A stretch of DNA of 64,000 bases from Polytrichum commune (Eukaryota; Streptophyta; Polytrichopsida; Polytrichales; Polytrichaceae). The stretch spans positions 48,548,001-48,612,000 of the forward strand of contig OX485804.1 of NCBI GenBank assembly GCA_950295325.1. The letters run 5' to 3'. The position numbers were made by a program, and so were the translations under genes. Below the pieces are notes generated by a model that was not told the origin of the DNA, searched no databases, and saw nothing but the letters and a program-made list of their open reading frames with translations. Position 1 is the stretch's first letter. Each line of letters begins with the position of its first letter. This document shows, in pieces, positions 23,344 to 34,704 of this stretch.

Positions 23344-25012
23344 TTAGGGATGACCGAATGTTCGTCTCATTGTTGTTGATGCGTTCCCTGCAATTGGCAG
23401 ATCTGTAAGCGAATATGAGCGCAGTGGAAAAGGCCGGTTGTCTGTGCCATTTCTTAGGGAAGCAAGTGGAGGCCCCACATACTCTACCTGTTCCTCCTTC
23501 AGTTCCCCAAGCTTCACCGCCACAGCAAGCGTACTCCTGCTTCCGCTACTTGGTAGTTTCTTTGATATACCACCAACTGACGACCGGGAGACAGGTGGAT
23601 GTGATGAGTTTCGGCCCAATGGACAGTTGAAGCCCATCTTCCGTCGCTTGGCATATGGGTTATTGGGTTTCGCCAAATCAGTAACAGTAGAGACCTCTGC
23701 AAGGGAGGAGAAGGACCGTGATTTGCCTCCAAAGAACTTTGACAACCCAGGTCTCCTGCAAAATAAGGATAAATGAAACCATTATCAGAATATGAAATTG
23801 CATTCACATGAAGAAAGGAGACGACCTGAACTACGAATGTAAACAAGGCTTCCAACCATGACCACATGTCTGTGCATCTATCCTACAAACCTGGTGACAT
23901 GCTTATACATCACACATCTTCCTCCAAGACATCTCACAATCGTTTCCAGATGTGTCCGAAAGGGTTCCACTACAGGCTTCACATCTTGGACCATATACCC
24001 AACAACAGGCTCTCAGGGACGGTCCTTAATACCTACTACATATCCACATGATTGCAAAGCAACAGTCTACACCCTTTCACATGTCACCCACATAAAAACC
24101 ATGTATACGAAGGCCAATTCACATGTCATAATTTTTAAAAGGGGAAAAACATGGCGTTGTTGCTTACTTGATAGGGAGAGAGCTCTCCAGGTCAGCCATC
24201 TCGCTAAGAGGACCGCGGCGTGCTGATTGTGCCTCCGACGTATCACCCGATGACACATCCTCAGAAGTGCACGAACTGTCCTCACTCCCGTTACAGATGG
24301 AGGATGAGGACTCTGAGGAATACTCGAGGTCATCCATGGCCTCCATAACTGGCCCACATGATGGGGACATGGCCGAAGATACGAAGGAAACATGTCCTAC
24401 GACCCCAGGCTTGCTGTTTTGCACCCTCACCACATTCAGGGCTCGATCAGAAGGAAAACTGGGATGCAACAAATTCCCATGAAGAATACTACCCGGACCT
24501 GTGGAGCCAGAGATCATCCCGGGACTCACTTCCACCTTCCTGTTGTTCTGTACTTCATAGGTAGGTGGCTTAGTCACCGAAGCCTCCACCGGCCTCCTCG
24601 TCGTCTTTGCATCGCTTTCAGTGGTGATGGTGCTGGTAGCTGCTTGTTGCTCCGAAACCACAACGGGAATAGCGGTTCCAGACATGATGCCCTCGGATGT
24701 GATGGTGAATGTGCGTGGTGAGCCAGCCGCAAGAGGACTGGATGTTTGAGGAAGGGATGTTGCAAACCGGGCAGCCGATGTTGCATCTTTCGGATGTGTG
24801 AGATGAGCCTTGGGATCACTCTGAGCCTGCATGTACTTAGAGAAGGAAGAGAGAGTACATGTTTCATGTGCGTTCTGATGGCGGCGGAACGAAGACCCAT
24901 CACTCACATACTGATGGCCATGAGCATGAACCTGCCCATGTGAAAGCTTGTAGCCCATAGCAGCTCCGCTGCCAATTTCCCAGCATTGATATGCTACAGA
25001 CATCCTTGACAT
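23344..25012 (-). CDS. OXS3: OXIDATIVE STRESS 3 (OXS3)-like protein
   Basis: OXS3-family proteins are plant nuclear, chromatin-associated proteins linked to tolerance of oxidative and heavy-metal stress. Exon 1 is 25012-24168 and exon 2 is 23755-23344, with a GTAAGC donor and TTTTGCAG acceptor. The joined frame is 418 aa. The family signature crosses the junction: an acidic Ser-rich tract (about residues 231-262, with SSESSSS and EDVSSGDTSE), then GPLSEMADLESSLPIK and RPGLSKFFGGKSRSFSSL (267-300), then NPYAKRRK (about 314-321), a likely nuclear localisation basic patch. A late RSYSLTDLPI motif lies near the C-terminus. The first ATG (25012) is used; ATG at 25003 is an alternative. The N-terminal 220 residues are Ser/Thr-rich and not conserved in members I know. 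Many family members are shorter. Confidence 0.88.
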
Positions 25013-26300
25013 ATATCACAACAAAAGATACGAAAGAGATACAACAAATGTGGCAGCTTTTTTGTACAGGGAGATGGCGATGACTTCTTCTACTCGAAAA
25101 GGAAGAGCTGGAATTGACGACGTTGTGTTTCAGTGCCAAAGGTGAAGGACTTCTGCTTCCTCTGTCTAGGGTGGATGTGTTGGCATATGGCTTGGTAGTT
25201 AAAAGGTGCGCCGTCTGTGTATGGTTTTCTCACCGTGCAGGAAGAACGAACCCTTATGATCATCAAACACCGGGCACTCTTTCTTCCATAGCCATTGCGC
25301 TGGCGTCTCTTACTAGAACATCCGCAGCACTCCGCAAAAGTGTCGCCTGCGCTGGGCATCCGCAACGCCAAGGGTTGCACACACTACAAGAAGTAGCTCA
25401 ACCAACTTCGGTTTTAGCCTTGGTAAATCAACACCCTCTCAGTGCCCTGCTCATTCTTCTTTTCCGTCGCATGAGACCCACGGCTACCGCTCCACCAATT
25501 TCCACAAGCTCCAGCCTCTTCTCTCTCCTCCAATCCCGGAGCCAACTCACAGCCCCACTGAAATAAACGACCCAGTCACAAAGATGCCGTGCTTGCAACA
25601 AACAACCTAACACTCCTCAACCTTTTCGAGGTTGTAGAAGATGAAACCCTCAACTGTTCACCTCCTCACCCTTCCTTAAAATCTCCTCGTCAAAAACATC
25701 ACCAATCTACCTGAATGCTTCCGGAAAAGGGGAAAAAAAATCAAAAAATCTTCTCCTGTTTTCTCACGAAGGCCGTTCGTTTGTTCCTCCTCAACACCTT
25801 CTCAAACCCTTAAACGTCTCCCCCCTTCTCGCACACATACAAAAAACGTTACGGCCAAAACTCAGCACCTTAACCACCGTCTCGTAAGGAAAGGGCGGCA
25901 GCCACATCCACATCCAAATCCTTCTCCGAACGATTCAACAACCCAAACCCTCACCCGAAATGGATGAGGAGCTTTTTCCCTACTCCTCTTCTCTCAACTC
26001 CCCACGCCTCCCCCTTCCCTTTTCTTTTCCCGGCTTCCAAGGAGCCCTCAATGGCCAGCCACGACTACACCTCTCGCTGTCTCTCTCTCTCTCTCTCTTG
26101 AATGGATGCAAAAACCTTGACGGAGGAAGGAAGACTCGTTCAATCGCACTTTTCTCTCCCTCTCTCTCTCTTGTCTCTCTCTCAACTCAAACCCTCAAAA
26201 CTCTTCGCTGTCTTTTCCTCTCTTTCTCTGATCTCTCGCCCAAACCTTTTGCTGTGATGAGAGCCACGACGAGAAGAGACGAGTGGATCTAGCCCGCGGG
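25013..26300 (-). promoter_or_regulatory. OXS3-like upstream region with GA tracts
   Basis: Read on the - strand, this stretch is purine-rich, with a GA dinucleotide run at about 26070-26098 and further GAGAGA tracts near 26155-26190 and 26220. GA/CT runs are common in plant 5' leaders and core promoters. Several small upstream ORFs exist on the - strand (for example 25139-24900). The transcription start is not determined. Confidence 0.45.
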
Positions 26301-26950
26301 GTCTTAACCAATGTGGGCCGGGGTCCGAGGGGATGATGATCATCAGTCCATCAGTCTGACACGCTTGGCGATGGATGGAGGGGAGGGATGGCCATGGCCC
26401 ATCGTGGGCCGCCAATCGCCATAGCCACAAAGCCTCACCCCCGACCTCCCGGCCCCCCGCACTCCACGGCCGTGCTGGCACCGGTGCCGCGGGAACCCCG
26501 GGAACGCCCCGGGAGCCTCTGGGAACGCCGCGGGAGTGTGTCGGGGGCGTGTGGGAACGGGGGCGGGGACGGTGGGGCGCGGCGGCCGTGTGGGCGCGGG
26601 CCGGGCGCTGTGGATAAGCTCGAGCGAGGATTTGAGTGTCGCCGTGTGACTCACCCCCCCCCCCTCGACTTCGCGGCTTCTGTTGCCAGAATCTTCGCAC
26701 CTGGTACATCTAGTCAGCCCCCCGGTATACTCTTTCTCTTTATTATCCCCTAAGCTTACTGCTTCCTCTTTTATCCACGGGGGGGCTATTATCTTCATCC
26801 ATCCCCACTTCATCCATCCTTCTTCATCCATCACCATGACGAGGCCCATGCTTCCAGCTCCCACCAGTTGCGTAGGTGGCTGTTTTCCTAATTCACCCCT
26901 GCCTACGTGGCAGCGGTGCAGTTGCCTACGTGGCCATTGAGTCGCCGTAG
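26300..26950. other. GC-rich, CpG-dense block
   Basis: About 26430-26660 is much richer in G, C and CpG than anything nearby. It has C runs (10 C near 26655) and repeated GGGAACGCC/GGGAGC text. Long open frames on both strands overlap each other and are low complexity, so they are best explained by composition. It may be a CpG-rich promoter-distal region of the OXS3-like gene. TTCATCCATC repeats lie near 26795-26835. Confidence 0.5.
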
Positions 26951-28540
26951 TATGTGCCACATAATTATGTTTTTGAAGATGAGGGAGGAAGGGGGGCTCC
27001 CTATATGGTGGTTTAGTAATTAAAGAGGGAATTTAACTTTCAAGCAACATTTATACGGGAGGACCCGGCTACTACTACTTGATTATCCCAATTAGTGTGT
27101 GTTACTATTCGGAGTTACGCAGTAGTGCTACAACTATTCCATGAGAATGTAATATTTTGTCAAGCAAAGTCATTTTATCATAACATTATTCAACTGCTAT
27201 CAGCCATTCTAGTCTAATAATGTCTGGTGATACAATAGTGCTTCACCCAAATCTTAGTCATTTTTCAGGTTGAATTTGTTTATTGACGAGCCTCCGTAAG
27301 GTATAATTCTAGCATCTTTTGTGACATATTTCCCGGTCCTACTCAACTCGGTCACTTAGATGAATAATGTTATGGTATTATCTATCGTCTGAACAACTTA
27401 TTGAACTTTTGTTAGTAAAAAATGACTCCATGAGTAAGACATGGTTGCATTGCGTAACTCTTAATAGTAACATGCACAAATTGGGATGAACCGGTTCGTT
27501 GTCCTGATTTAATGATTCGAAATCCAAACTCTAGGAAATGAACAAATTTTGAAAGATTTCCTTTTATAAATTTCCATATATACAAGGAATAACCGAAACG
27601 TTTCAATGAATAGCCGATTGCGAATGAAGAAGTAGGGATCGCGACCAAGATTGGCTCAAATTTATCCCCGCTCGATTGTTTTCCTCTACCGTTGAAAGGT
27701 GCTCAATTTCCGCCATGTAATGTTGTGGACTAATATAACCGATACATGGGATTTGGAAGTGGTGCATCATTGTGATTTGTGATGAATGAAATGAACCCTA
27801 TGAAAGAAACTCCGAGGAGATGCTTGCATGTACCAAGAATAAATATGTGGAAGTCGTGTTCCAAGTTGTCACTTCCATTGGGGGGGAATGGTGTGCTCTT
27901 GTAAATCAAGGGTGCTATAATACTTCCCATGCACCCCACGACAAGTTTCATAAGAGTACAAACACCTTAGGATTCGTCGCAACCAATTAGGGAATGCTTA
28001 AACCCTACTTGCTAAGGGCTCGTGGCTCTTTCATCCCAAACCTTATCTCACTACACTAACATGGGGTCTTTGGCACCATTTTGATCTAAGAAGACGAAGA
28101 AGAAAAATCAAAGTGAATTCATAAAACCATAATGAGATGGTCAAAGTCACTCAATAAAGTGCCTCCGATATCAAACCATTGTTATTAGAGAGAGAATTTT
28201 CTTAGGGGGGGGAGGGTGGGGGGAGCTTTAACTTCCATTGGAGGTGATACAAGTCACCCTTATAAAAGCACCTCATTAATGCACGAAATATTAACAAGGT
28301 CATCATGAATGGCAACCATGTTAGTTGCAACTCTAAACTCGTCGTAATCCATAACTTGATCCCTATGAGCCACGGCCACATGGATGGTGTCACTCCAAAC
28401 TTATAACCAAATTTCATTAATAGTCATAGTAGCCTTTCAAATATCATTTCGTTACTAAGCCTATATTGTTTGGCAACTTTTTTTTTTTTGAAAATGAAAA
28501 GCATATGTACCATGTCAATAGATGTTCACAAACCAAGCCC
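26951..28540. other. Intergenic region
   Basis: No gene was recognised. A G-rich run lies at about 28206-28223. Confidence 0.45.
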
Positions 28541-28544
28541 CATA

Positions 28545-29435
28545 GATTTTGTTCAACATTGATGTCACCGATGTCAGAGCCCCACGCAACAGGCATCCTG
28601 ACAAACTACTTACATTTGAACATGGATCGTATTTCGGTGACAAAAGCCGACATGTTTGATTCACTATTGCATAGAGAACATGTACTCAAGTCCAGATTGT
28701 TCATTCTACAAGATCAACCCAACATAAGTGAGAAACAATTTTCACAAAAGTCTCATGAGCAAATGTCGTGACCCATTTTGAGACCATGCCTACAAAAAAT
28801 CCCAAATACACAAGAACTCGAGCTCTTTAATGTCGTCACCTTCAACTTACACGGGCCCCACACGACAAACATGCTGACAACCTGCTTGCATTTGAACATG
28901 AACTACATTTCAGTGACAAAAGCCGGCATGTTTGATTCACTCTTGCACAGAAAACATGTACTCAAGTCCAGCTTAATCGTTATGCAAGATCAACCCAACA
29001 TAAGTGAGAAACGATGCTCACAAAAGCCTCACGAGTAAATGTCGTGACCCAATTCAAGATTGCGCCTACAAAAAAAAATCCCAAATCCACAAGGACTCGA
29101 GCTCCTCCTTAATGATGTCGTCACCTTCAACTTACACGGACCCCACACGACAAACATGCTGACAACCTGCTTGCATTTGAACATGAATTACATTTCAGTG
29201 AGAAAAGCCAACATGTTCGATTCACTCTTGCACAGAGAACACGTACTCAGATCGAGGTTGTTCATTATGCAAGATCAACCCAACATAAGTGAGAAACTAT
29301 GCTCACAAAAGCCTCATGAGTAAATGCCGTGACCCAATTTGAGACCGTGCCTACAAAAACAAATCCCAAATCCACAAGGACTCGCTCGAGCTCCTCCTTG
29401 ATGATGTCGTCACCTTCAACTTACATGGGTGCCAC
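28545..29435 (+). repeat. Tandem repeat, units of 276-285 bp
   Basis: Two full units and flanking partial ones. The marker AAATGTCGTGACCCA (or one-base variants) recurs at 28761, 29037 and 29322. Units share FDSLLHREHVLKS and MQDQPNISEK when translated, and each full unit keeps an open frame of about 86 codons ending at the same relative TAA. Unit 1 is the most divergent and unit 4 is truncated at about 29430. Confidence 0.85.
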
Positions 29436-29757
29436 GGATCATTGGTGAATTAAGAATATTATCTTCATGCTGGATACATGTGTGTGTGTGAGTATAAATA
29501 ATTATACTGGGCACATTCTACTGATATTTCTGTACATACCACTTAACTTAGTCTAATATGAGAGATCCTTTGGCAAGCCTGTCAACAAAATCCAGGCATT
29601 TTCTATACTTGGAGTCAGTGTTCTTATCCAACAAGTTGATGATACCCCATTCGCCTGCCTGCCTGCAGACTGGGAGCCACTCTCGAGCTCATAACTTATT
29701 CTTAACTTCACTCCACCACCGGAGAGCTTTCATATAGTCGGCCAAGATCCTAACTTA
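29436..29757. other. Spacer before the nested MITEs
   Basis: It contains a short TG run (TGTGTGTGTGAG near 29480) and no recognised gene. The last 10-15 bases may belong to the dispersed repeat R3 described at 30156. Confidence 0.35.
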
Positions 29758-30152
29758 GAGCATCCTCAGTCGGTCTAGGTAAAGCTCACTGCAAACCAAG
29801 ACCTATCTTGCTTAAAATTGCTCAAAATTTAGAGGGAGTGCACCAAATCTTGCTTAAAAATGGACAGATCCTCCCACACTCCCTCTAAATGTCAAAAATT
29901 TGGAGGGAGTGTGGGAGGATCTTTCCATTTTTAAGCAAGATTTGGTGCACTCCCTCTAAATTTTGAAAATGTGGTGTTTTCAATGAGGGATTTCACCTAC
30001 GTCAAATTTTTACAATTCTTTTTTCTTGAGAAATATCTCACGTTTATTTAGGTGTGCTTCTAATGATGGTAATTTCAGTTTCTAATTTTAGGTCAGTCAA
30101 AAGATAGGTTTTGGTTTGCAGTGAGCTTTACCTAGACCGACTGAGGATGCTC
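29758..30152. mobile_element. GAGCATCC foldback MITE
   Basis: A 395-bp element with long terminal inverted repeats (over 40 bp, starting GAGCATCCTCAGTCGGTCTA), flanked by TTA at 29755-29757 and 30153-30155. Inside, a second inverted repeat (AGAGGGAGTGCACCAAATCT and its complement, about 29830-29962) folds back. The TTA duplication and GAGC start fit Tourist-like PIF/Harbinger MITEs. No coding capacity. Confidence 0.88.
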
Positions 30153-30155
30153 TTA

Positions 30156-30313
30156 GTGTTTTCCAAGTCCAACCGGTCACATGGTCACATCTTTTGTGGT
30201 CGTTTTTTTTTAAAAAAAAATTACCTCTATTAATGTGGTTTATATTCTAACATGGATTCCTCTAATATGATTGATAAATTTATCAAACGTCGACCGGTTA
30301 TTTCTCAAACTCA
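30156..30313 (+). repeat. Dispersed repeat R3, copy 1 (continues at 30905-30952)
   Basis: The text AGTGTTTTCCAAGTCCAACC through TTATTTCTCAAACTCA, resumed after the MITE as TCAACCGATTCATTTTG, matches R3 copies at 31893, 38045 (inverted) and 48786. MITE 2A interrupts it and the GAGCATCC MITE adjoins its left end. Confidence 0.65.
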
Positions 30314-30904
30314 GGGCCACTTCACACACAAGGCTGAAGGCCCTTGACCATGGCAATGTAAGAGCTCTCATTGGTTGAAAAGGCGGAGACCGTCCAAGGT
30401 CACTTCACACTAGGAGGTGAAGGCCCAAAGGCCCAAAGAAAAGTTCATGGATGAAAAGTCTACATGGAGTCCTACATGGTTGATAGTGGATAAGGGCGCA
30501 TGGTCTACCGGAATTTGCGTCAGACCCACCTCCAAGAGGTGGGCTTGACGCAAATTCCGGGAGATCGTGATTTTTTTAATATTTTTTTTCAGCAGGACAA
30601 ATTTCAGGACAGATTGCATGGCAGATTCCAGAACAGATTCCAGGACAGACAAACACCACCAAGTAATTATCTTAAATTGATAAACTTGGAGACATGTTAT
30701 ATTAAACCAAATCCTCCCCTCTTTTTCCGCCAACAAAATATGCAATGGTCCCGCAACATGGTTCATTCTCACTTCACACTATGCTTGAGGGCCCAAGACT
30801 ACATAAAATGGCTTTCCCAACACCCATGGTACGGCCTTTGGATGAGAGTCAAGGGTCCTCACCATTACAAGGTCATGGCTCTTGGCTCATGTGTGAAGTG
30901 GCCC
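30314..30904 (+). mobile_element. MITE family 2, copy A
   Basis: A 591-bp element with ends GGGCCACTTCACACACAAGG and CTCATGTGTGAAGTGGCCC, flanked by TCA on both sides (30311-30313 and 30905-30907). The related R3 copy at about 48935 has the uninterrupted site (CTCAAACTCAACCGGTTCA), which confirms the insertion and the 3-bp duplication. Copy B at 58449-59049 is nearly the same in inverted orientation. Tandem CAGGACAGATT-like units lie at about 30594-30652. Non-coding. Confidence 0.88.
30508..30560. repeat. Internal 53-bp hairpin in MITE 2A
   Basis: CCGGAATTTGCGTCA on the left pairs with TGACGCAAATTCCGG on the right, and CCCACCTC pairs with GAGGTGGG around a short loop. The same hairpin is present in copy B at 58804-58855 and a decayed form in copy C near 31213-31255. 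Confidence 0.85.
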
Positions 30905-30952
30905 TCAACCGATTCATTTTGAGCAGCCGGTTCGTCCCGTTCATTGTCACGA

Positions 30953-31454
30953 GGGCCGTTTCACACACGAGCCAAGAGCCGTGACCATGAAACTGTGAGA
31001 GCCCAAAAGAAAGTGTCCAAAGGCCGTCCCGAGACACCTTCAACATCATGTAGTGTGGTCACGGACCCTCGAGTGGAGTGTGAAGCCATATGTGACCGGG
31101 CCCTCGACCAGATGCTATTTCAATGAATTTCTATTTGTGCGGGTTCTCACACATGATAAAATAGGATAAGTCAACGGTTGTGAGCGTTCGGAGTGCCATG
31201 GTCTCCTGGTGGTTTTGCGTTAGGCCTACCTCCAAGAGGTGGTTTTTGAAAATAGTCCAAGTGACCATGAAACGTGATCCATTTGAAGCCAAGTATGAAT
31301 CCATGTAGATTGTGCATCCATCTTGCAGTCACTTGCTCCGTTGGTCCCTCAAGGGTAGTGCGAAGCGAACTTGGACCGGCTCCGCCTTCTCCACCAACGA
31401 GAGTGCTTGAAGTCTAATGGTCACGGGCTCTCAGTGTCATGTGTGAAGTAGCCC
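30953..31454 (+). mobile_element. MITE family 2, copy C
   Basis: About 502 bp with ends GGGCCGTTTCACACACGAG and CATGTGTGAAGTAGCCC. Compared with copies A and B, the outer parts are similar and the interior is diverged. The flanking duplication is unclear (ACGA on the left, TACG on the right). It sits only 48 bp from copy A. Confidence 0.7.
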
Positions 31455-31500
31455 TACGTCTGGCGTATAGGGAGATGTTTTCACGTGATCGGTCGAGATC

Positions 31501-31892
31501 CTACACTAAATATGGTATTTGTCTTGCTCAACACTAATTGCAAACCGCCCCCGTAGTGTGTCGCAAACACTATAGTGTATACCTAGGATTATTTGTCACT
31601 CCTTCGTAAAAAAAAACATTTGGGCATTATAGATTTCCAATGTCGCACTTATTGTCACTTACTAAGTGAATTTTCATCCATATTTCAATCACCCGTGACA
31701 ACATTTCATTCTAGAATTGTTAGGATGAATAATATACCATGCCTTGTTTCAACAATTAAGCATGGATTTCATCCAAAGCTCAGTCATCCTTGACAATGCT
31801 TGTAAATTTATTCTTGAGAAGTGTCATTAGGAAAAAAAAGTGCCACGGTGAGATGAAATACCGTATGACACTAAGTACAATATCAAGTGTTG
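31501..31892 (-). mobile_element. R4 element, copy 1
   Basis: About 390 bp with inverted ends of the type ACACTAAATATGGTATT and ATGACACTAAGTACAATAT. Internal text (CACTTACTAAGTGAATTTTCATCC; split here as CACTTACTAAG and TTTTCATCC) is shared with copies at 40301, 58158 and 59461. It abuts R3 copy 2. No coding capacity. Confidence 0.65.
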
Positions 31893-32075
31893 TATTTCCA
31901 AGTTCAATCGGTTACGTGTTGACATATTTCGATTTTTCTTTATTAGTTTGAAGTATATTTCATAAATTTATCTAATTCGATTGCTAATTTTTCTAAAGTC
32001 TTGAACTTCGACCAGTTATTTCTCGAGGTTAACCGGTTCATTTGCAACTAGCGGTCGGTTCTCCCCATTCATTGC
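31893..32075 (+). repeat. Dispersed repeat R3, copy 2
   Basis: Matches the copies at 30156 and 48786: TTCCAAGTTCAATCGGTTAC, then TTTTTCTTTATTAG, CTTGAACTTCGACCAGTTAT and GGTTCTCCCCATTCATTG. Confidence 0.65.
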
Positions 32076-32112
32076 CATGAGTCCATCACCGGAGTTCACC
32101 TCATCATTTTCA

Positions 32113-32341
32113 CACTACACCATTAATAGTATTCAGTGTCACTTATTATTTGAAGTTACATTGTGCTATAATTTTTTACTATGGATCTCACTTTTTACCA
32201 ACAAGGGTTAAAGTGGTTGTTTGGATGCTATATACTATTAACATCCCAACTTGGTAATAAATGACATAATTGATAAAATGTTATAACAATGCGTAACTTC
32301 AAATAGTAAGTGGCACTAAATACCATAGACAATGTGTAGTG
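32113..32341. mobile_element. R5 short MITE, copy 1
   Basis: A 229-bp element starting CACTACACCATTAATAGT and ending with the complement (CACTACACATTGTCTATGG read from the right). The inverted repeats extend about 50 bp, through ACTTATTATTTGAAGTTAC. A similar element lies at 43973-44202. Confidence 0.75.
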
Positions 32342-32575
32342 TTGGGCAACAAATTATTAGGCAAGATGATTATTTTGCAACAACTAAAAGCATTAGCATT
32401 CTCCTCAAAGGTATTGGTCGATTAACCGGAGTTTGGGCCCTCAATATGAAGAGTAAACGAGAGGGAACTATTGCACACAACCATGCCTCTCATTCATTCA
32501 ACTTAAATGCCTTCAAATAGAGTAATAGTATGCATCCCAGAGTTTGTTTTCTACATTGATTTGACATTGAAATGA

Positions 32576-33122
32576 GGGCCGGTTCCTATCACAGACCATG
32601 AAGTCGGACCATGGAAGATGGTTTTTTTCCCATGGTCCGACTTGATAGTCCAACTTCCCATGGTTTGATTTTTTCCTCACTAGGTGTAAACCGAATGTGG
32701 GTGAAGAGGAATGACCATGCACCAAAAAGTGAGTGTGTTGATTTTTTTAATATATGTCCAAAAAGGATAGTTTTGAAAGAAGGAAAAAAAACACAAGTTA
32801 GATTATTCGCTTGTCTTCTTTTGTCTTCACTTCTCACAAAAAAAAATCATCAAACATTTATTATATAAACATTTCTTTGCAATGGGCCCTTGCCTTTTTC
32901 TACCAAAGCACCTCTTTCGCCTCTCCCACCGCAAAACCCATTGGACCATGTCAATGGATAATGCAAGCCTTCAAATATGTCTTTTGGAGACCTTGAACTT
33001 CGTGGTCACTTTGATGTTTTTTCCTTGGTGTGAACCGAAGTGGTCCCATAACGAGTTCAACGTCCAATCACAAATTTTAGAGGGCCTTGGGACAACGTCG
33101 TGGTCCATGGTGTAAACAACCT
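32576..33122 (+). mobile_element. MITE family 1, copy 2
   Basis: Starts GGGCCGGTTCCTATCACAG and ends CGTGGTCCATGGTGTAAACAAC. About 547 bp, colinear with the left arm of the copy at 298. It serves as the uninterrupted reference for the solo LTR insertion. Target duplication unclear. Confidence 0.82.
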
Positions 33123-34411
33123 TTGCGTTAAAGACCCCATATAAATTTAGTTAAAGTCATTTGTAACGAATCGGCTGAAAATTTATAAGGGGTTAGGGTT
33201 TAATATTGGATGGATGATAGGTACATTAATATGCAGTAATGCTCTCCCTCTCCATTCGTCAACATAAGTATTTTTTTTGTGAAAAAACTATCCACAATGT
33301 GGCATTTAGAGTAGCACATTGGGACACATTAGATGATAGTCATGCATTTTAAGTGTGCAAGGGGAAGATGTTTTTGAGCACACTAATGGCAAGTGTCATA
33401 TCATTTCAGTATGCAAGATGAAGATATTCTTGATCATACTAACAACAAGTGTCATTTGTGTACACTTTCGTCAGCTTGTAGACCATTGTGTAGCATAGGC
33501 ATGCATTATTGAACATGCTCATGCCAAAAGTAAGTGCACTTGAACGCCATGTGCCATGAGGTGACACTTATGGTGAAGTTGTTAATCACTAATGTAACCT
33601 AACGTACACCTCAAAATAAGGTAAGTGACACTATTACGCATGTGACACTAAACACCATAAACGGTGTAGCATTCCAAGGTTCATGTATGGTGTTGCCATG
33701 AATCAAATGTGTATTGTTTCATCAACGTGATCATTATTATAGTACTCAAGGTGTACGAAAGTTAAACTTGTCATCAAATTCGAGAGTTATGATCATGTTG
33801 AATTTCCAAACCATTTCACTTCTAAATTTCTTTAGGGGGCATAATCTCTCTCTCTCTCATCAAGGATTTAACCCCTAAATATCAAAGAACCTACCGGGGC
33901 CTTGGAGACAAGACTTTATTGTTTGTGTTTGTTTTGTTGAGTGCTTCATCTTTAATCATTCTTTGGAAAAAAGCAACCTCTTTGACGAGAGCTTTATTCT
34001 TCTAACGAGATTGTCCAATTGGAGGAATAAGTTGAAGTTATGGTGCAAATATAATCGATTATACAAAGGAAACCGTCAGAACAATATTCAAATTATTGTT
34101 ATGGATTTGAATAATGTTATGGTTGTCAATTGCTATGCCATATCTTACATGTTGAGGTACCATTTCTACACATGCTTTTCTTTTTCTTTTTGTGGGAAGA
34201 AGGTAGTATTTTTTTGATTGGAAAGAAAGTCCCCACTCAAGGAAAACACTCTTCCTGATCTGAGAAACCAATCTTCTAACTCGAATCTGTCGTTGAGTCT
34301 TAACATAAGGTTGATATTGATGAGGGGTGTCTTGGACCCCAAGTTCCTTGGACCGGACCCCATTGTAAACCCATCCTTGCATACAACGCTCTTTGACCTT
34401 GAAGGAAAGAA
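33123..34411. other. Repeat-poor intergenic DNA
   Basis: No gene was recognised. A local duplication (GAAGATGTTTTTGAGCACAC and GAAGATATTCTTGATCATAC, both followed by AGTGTCAT) lies near 33365-33455. Confidence 0.4.
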
Positions 34412-34437
34412 GGGGGGGGGGGGGGGGGGAGGGGGGG
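34412..34437 (+). repeat. G homopolymer run
   Basis: Eighteen G, one A and seven G in a row. Length is likely unstable and prone to sequencing error. Confidence 0.9.
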
Positions 34438-34704
34438 CTCACTCTTATCCAAAGTAGTACGAGAGGCGTCCTTGTGGTTGGTTTGTGAATGGCCTAGGAT
34501 ATTTCGGGAGCTTCTTCCCGGGGCTGATAAGTTACCAAATAAATAAAAATAAAAATAAAGAAATAAAGAAATAATAGACAATAAATTCCAAGTGATCCGA
34601 TAGGTATCCAGGCTCATCTGTCAGCATGTGTACTTCCAACCAACTTTGAGCAAGTGAGGTAGATGGGCCTTAAATGGGTACTTTTTTTCTTGACTATGTT
34701 GCCC

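Noticed and set aside
25960-26292. 110-codon + strand ORF starting MDEELFPYSS
   Set aside because: It consists largely of CT-repeat translation (SLSLSL) and lies in the probable promoter or leader of the - strand OXS3-like gene.
26182-26960. Overlapping ORFs of 175 and 205 codons in the GC-rich block
   Set aside because: Low complexity, overlapping in several frames, with no conserved motif; GC content alone explains the missing stops.
28466-29323. CRISPR-like array at the 276-285 bp repeats
   Set aside because: Units are long and directly adjacent, without unique spacers, and the DNA is eukaryotic.
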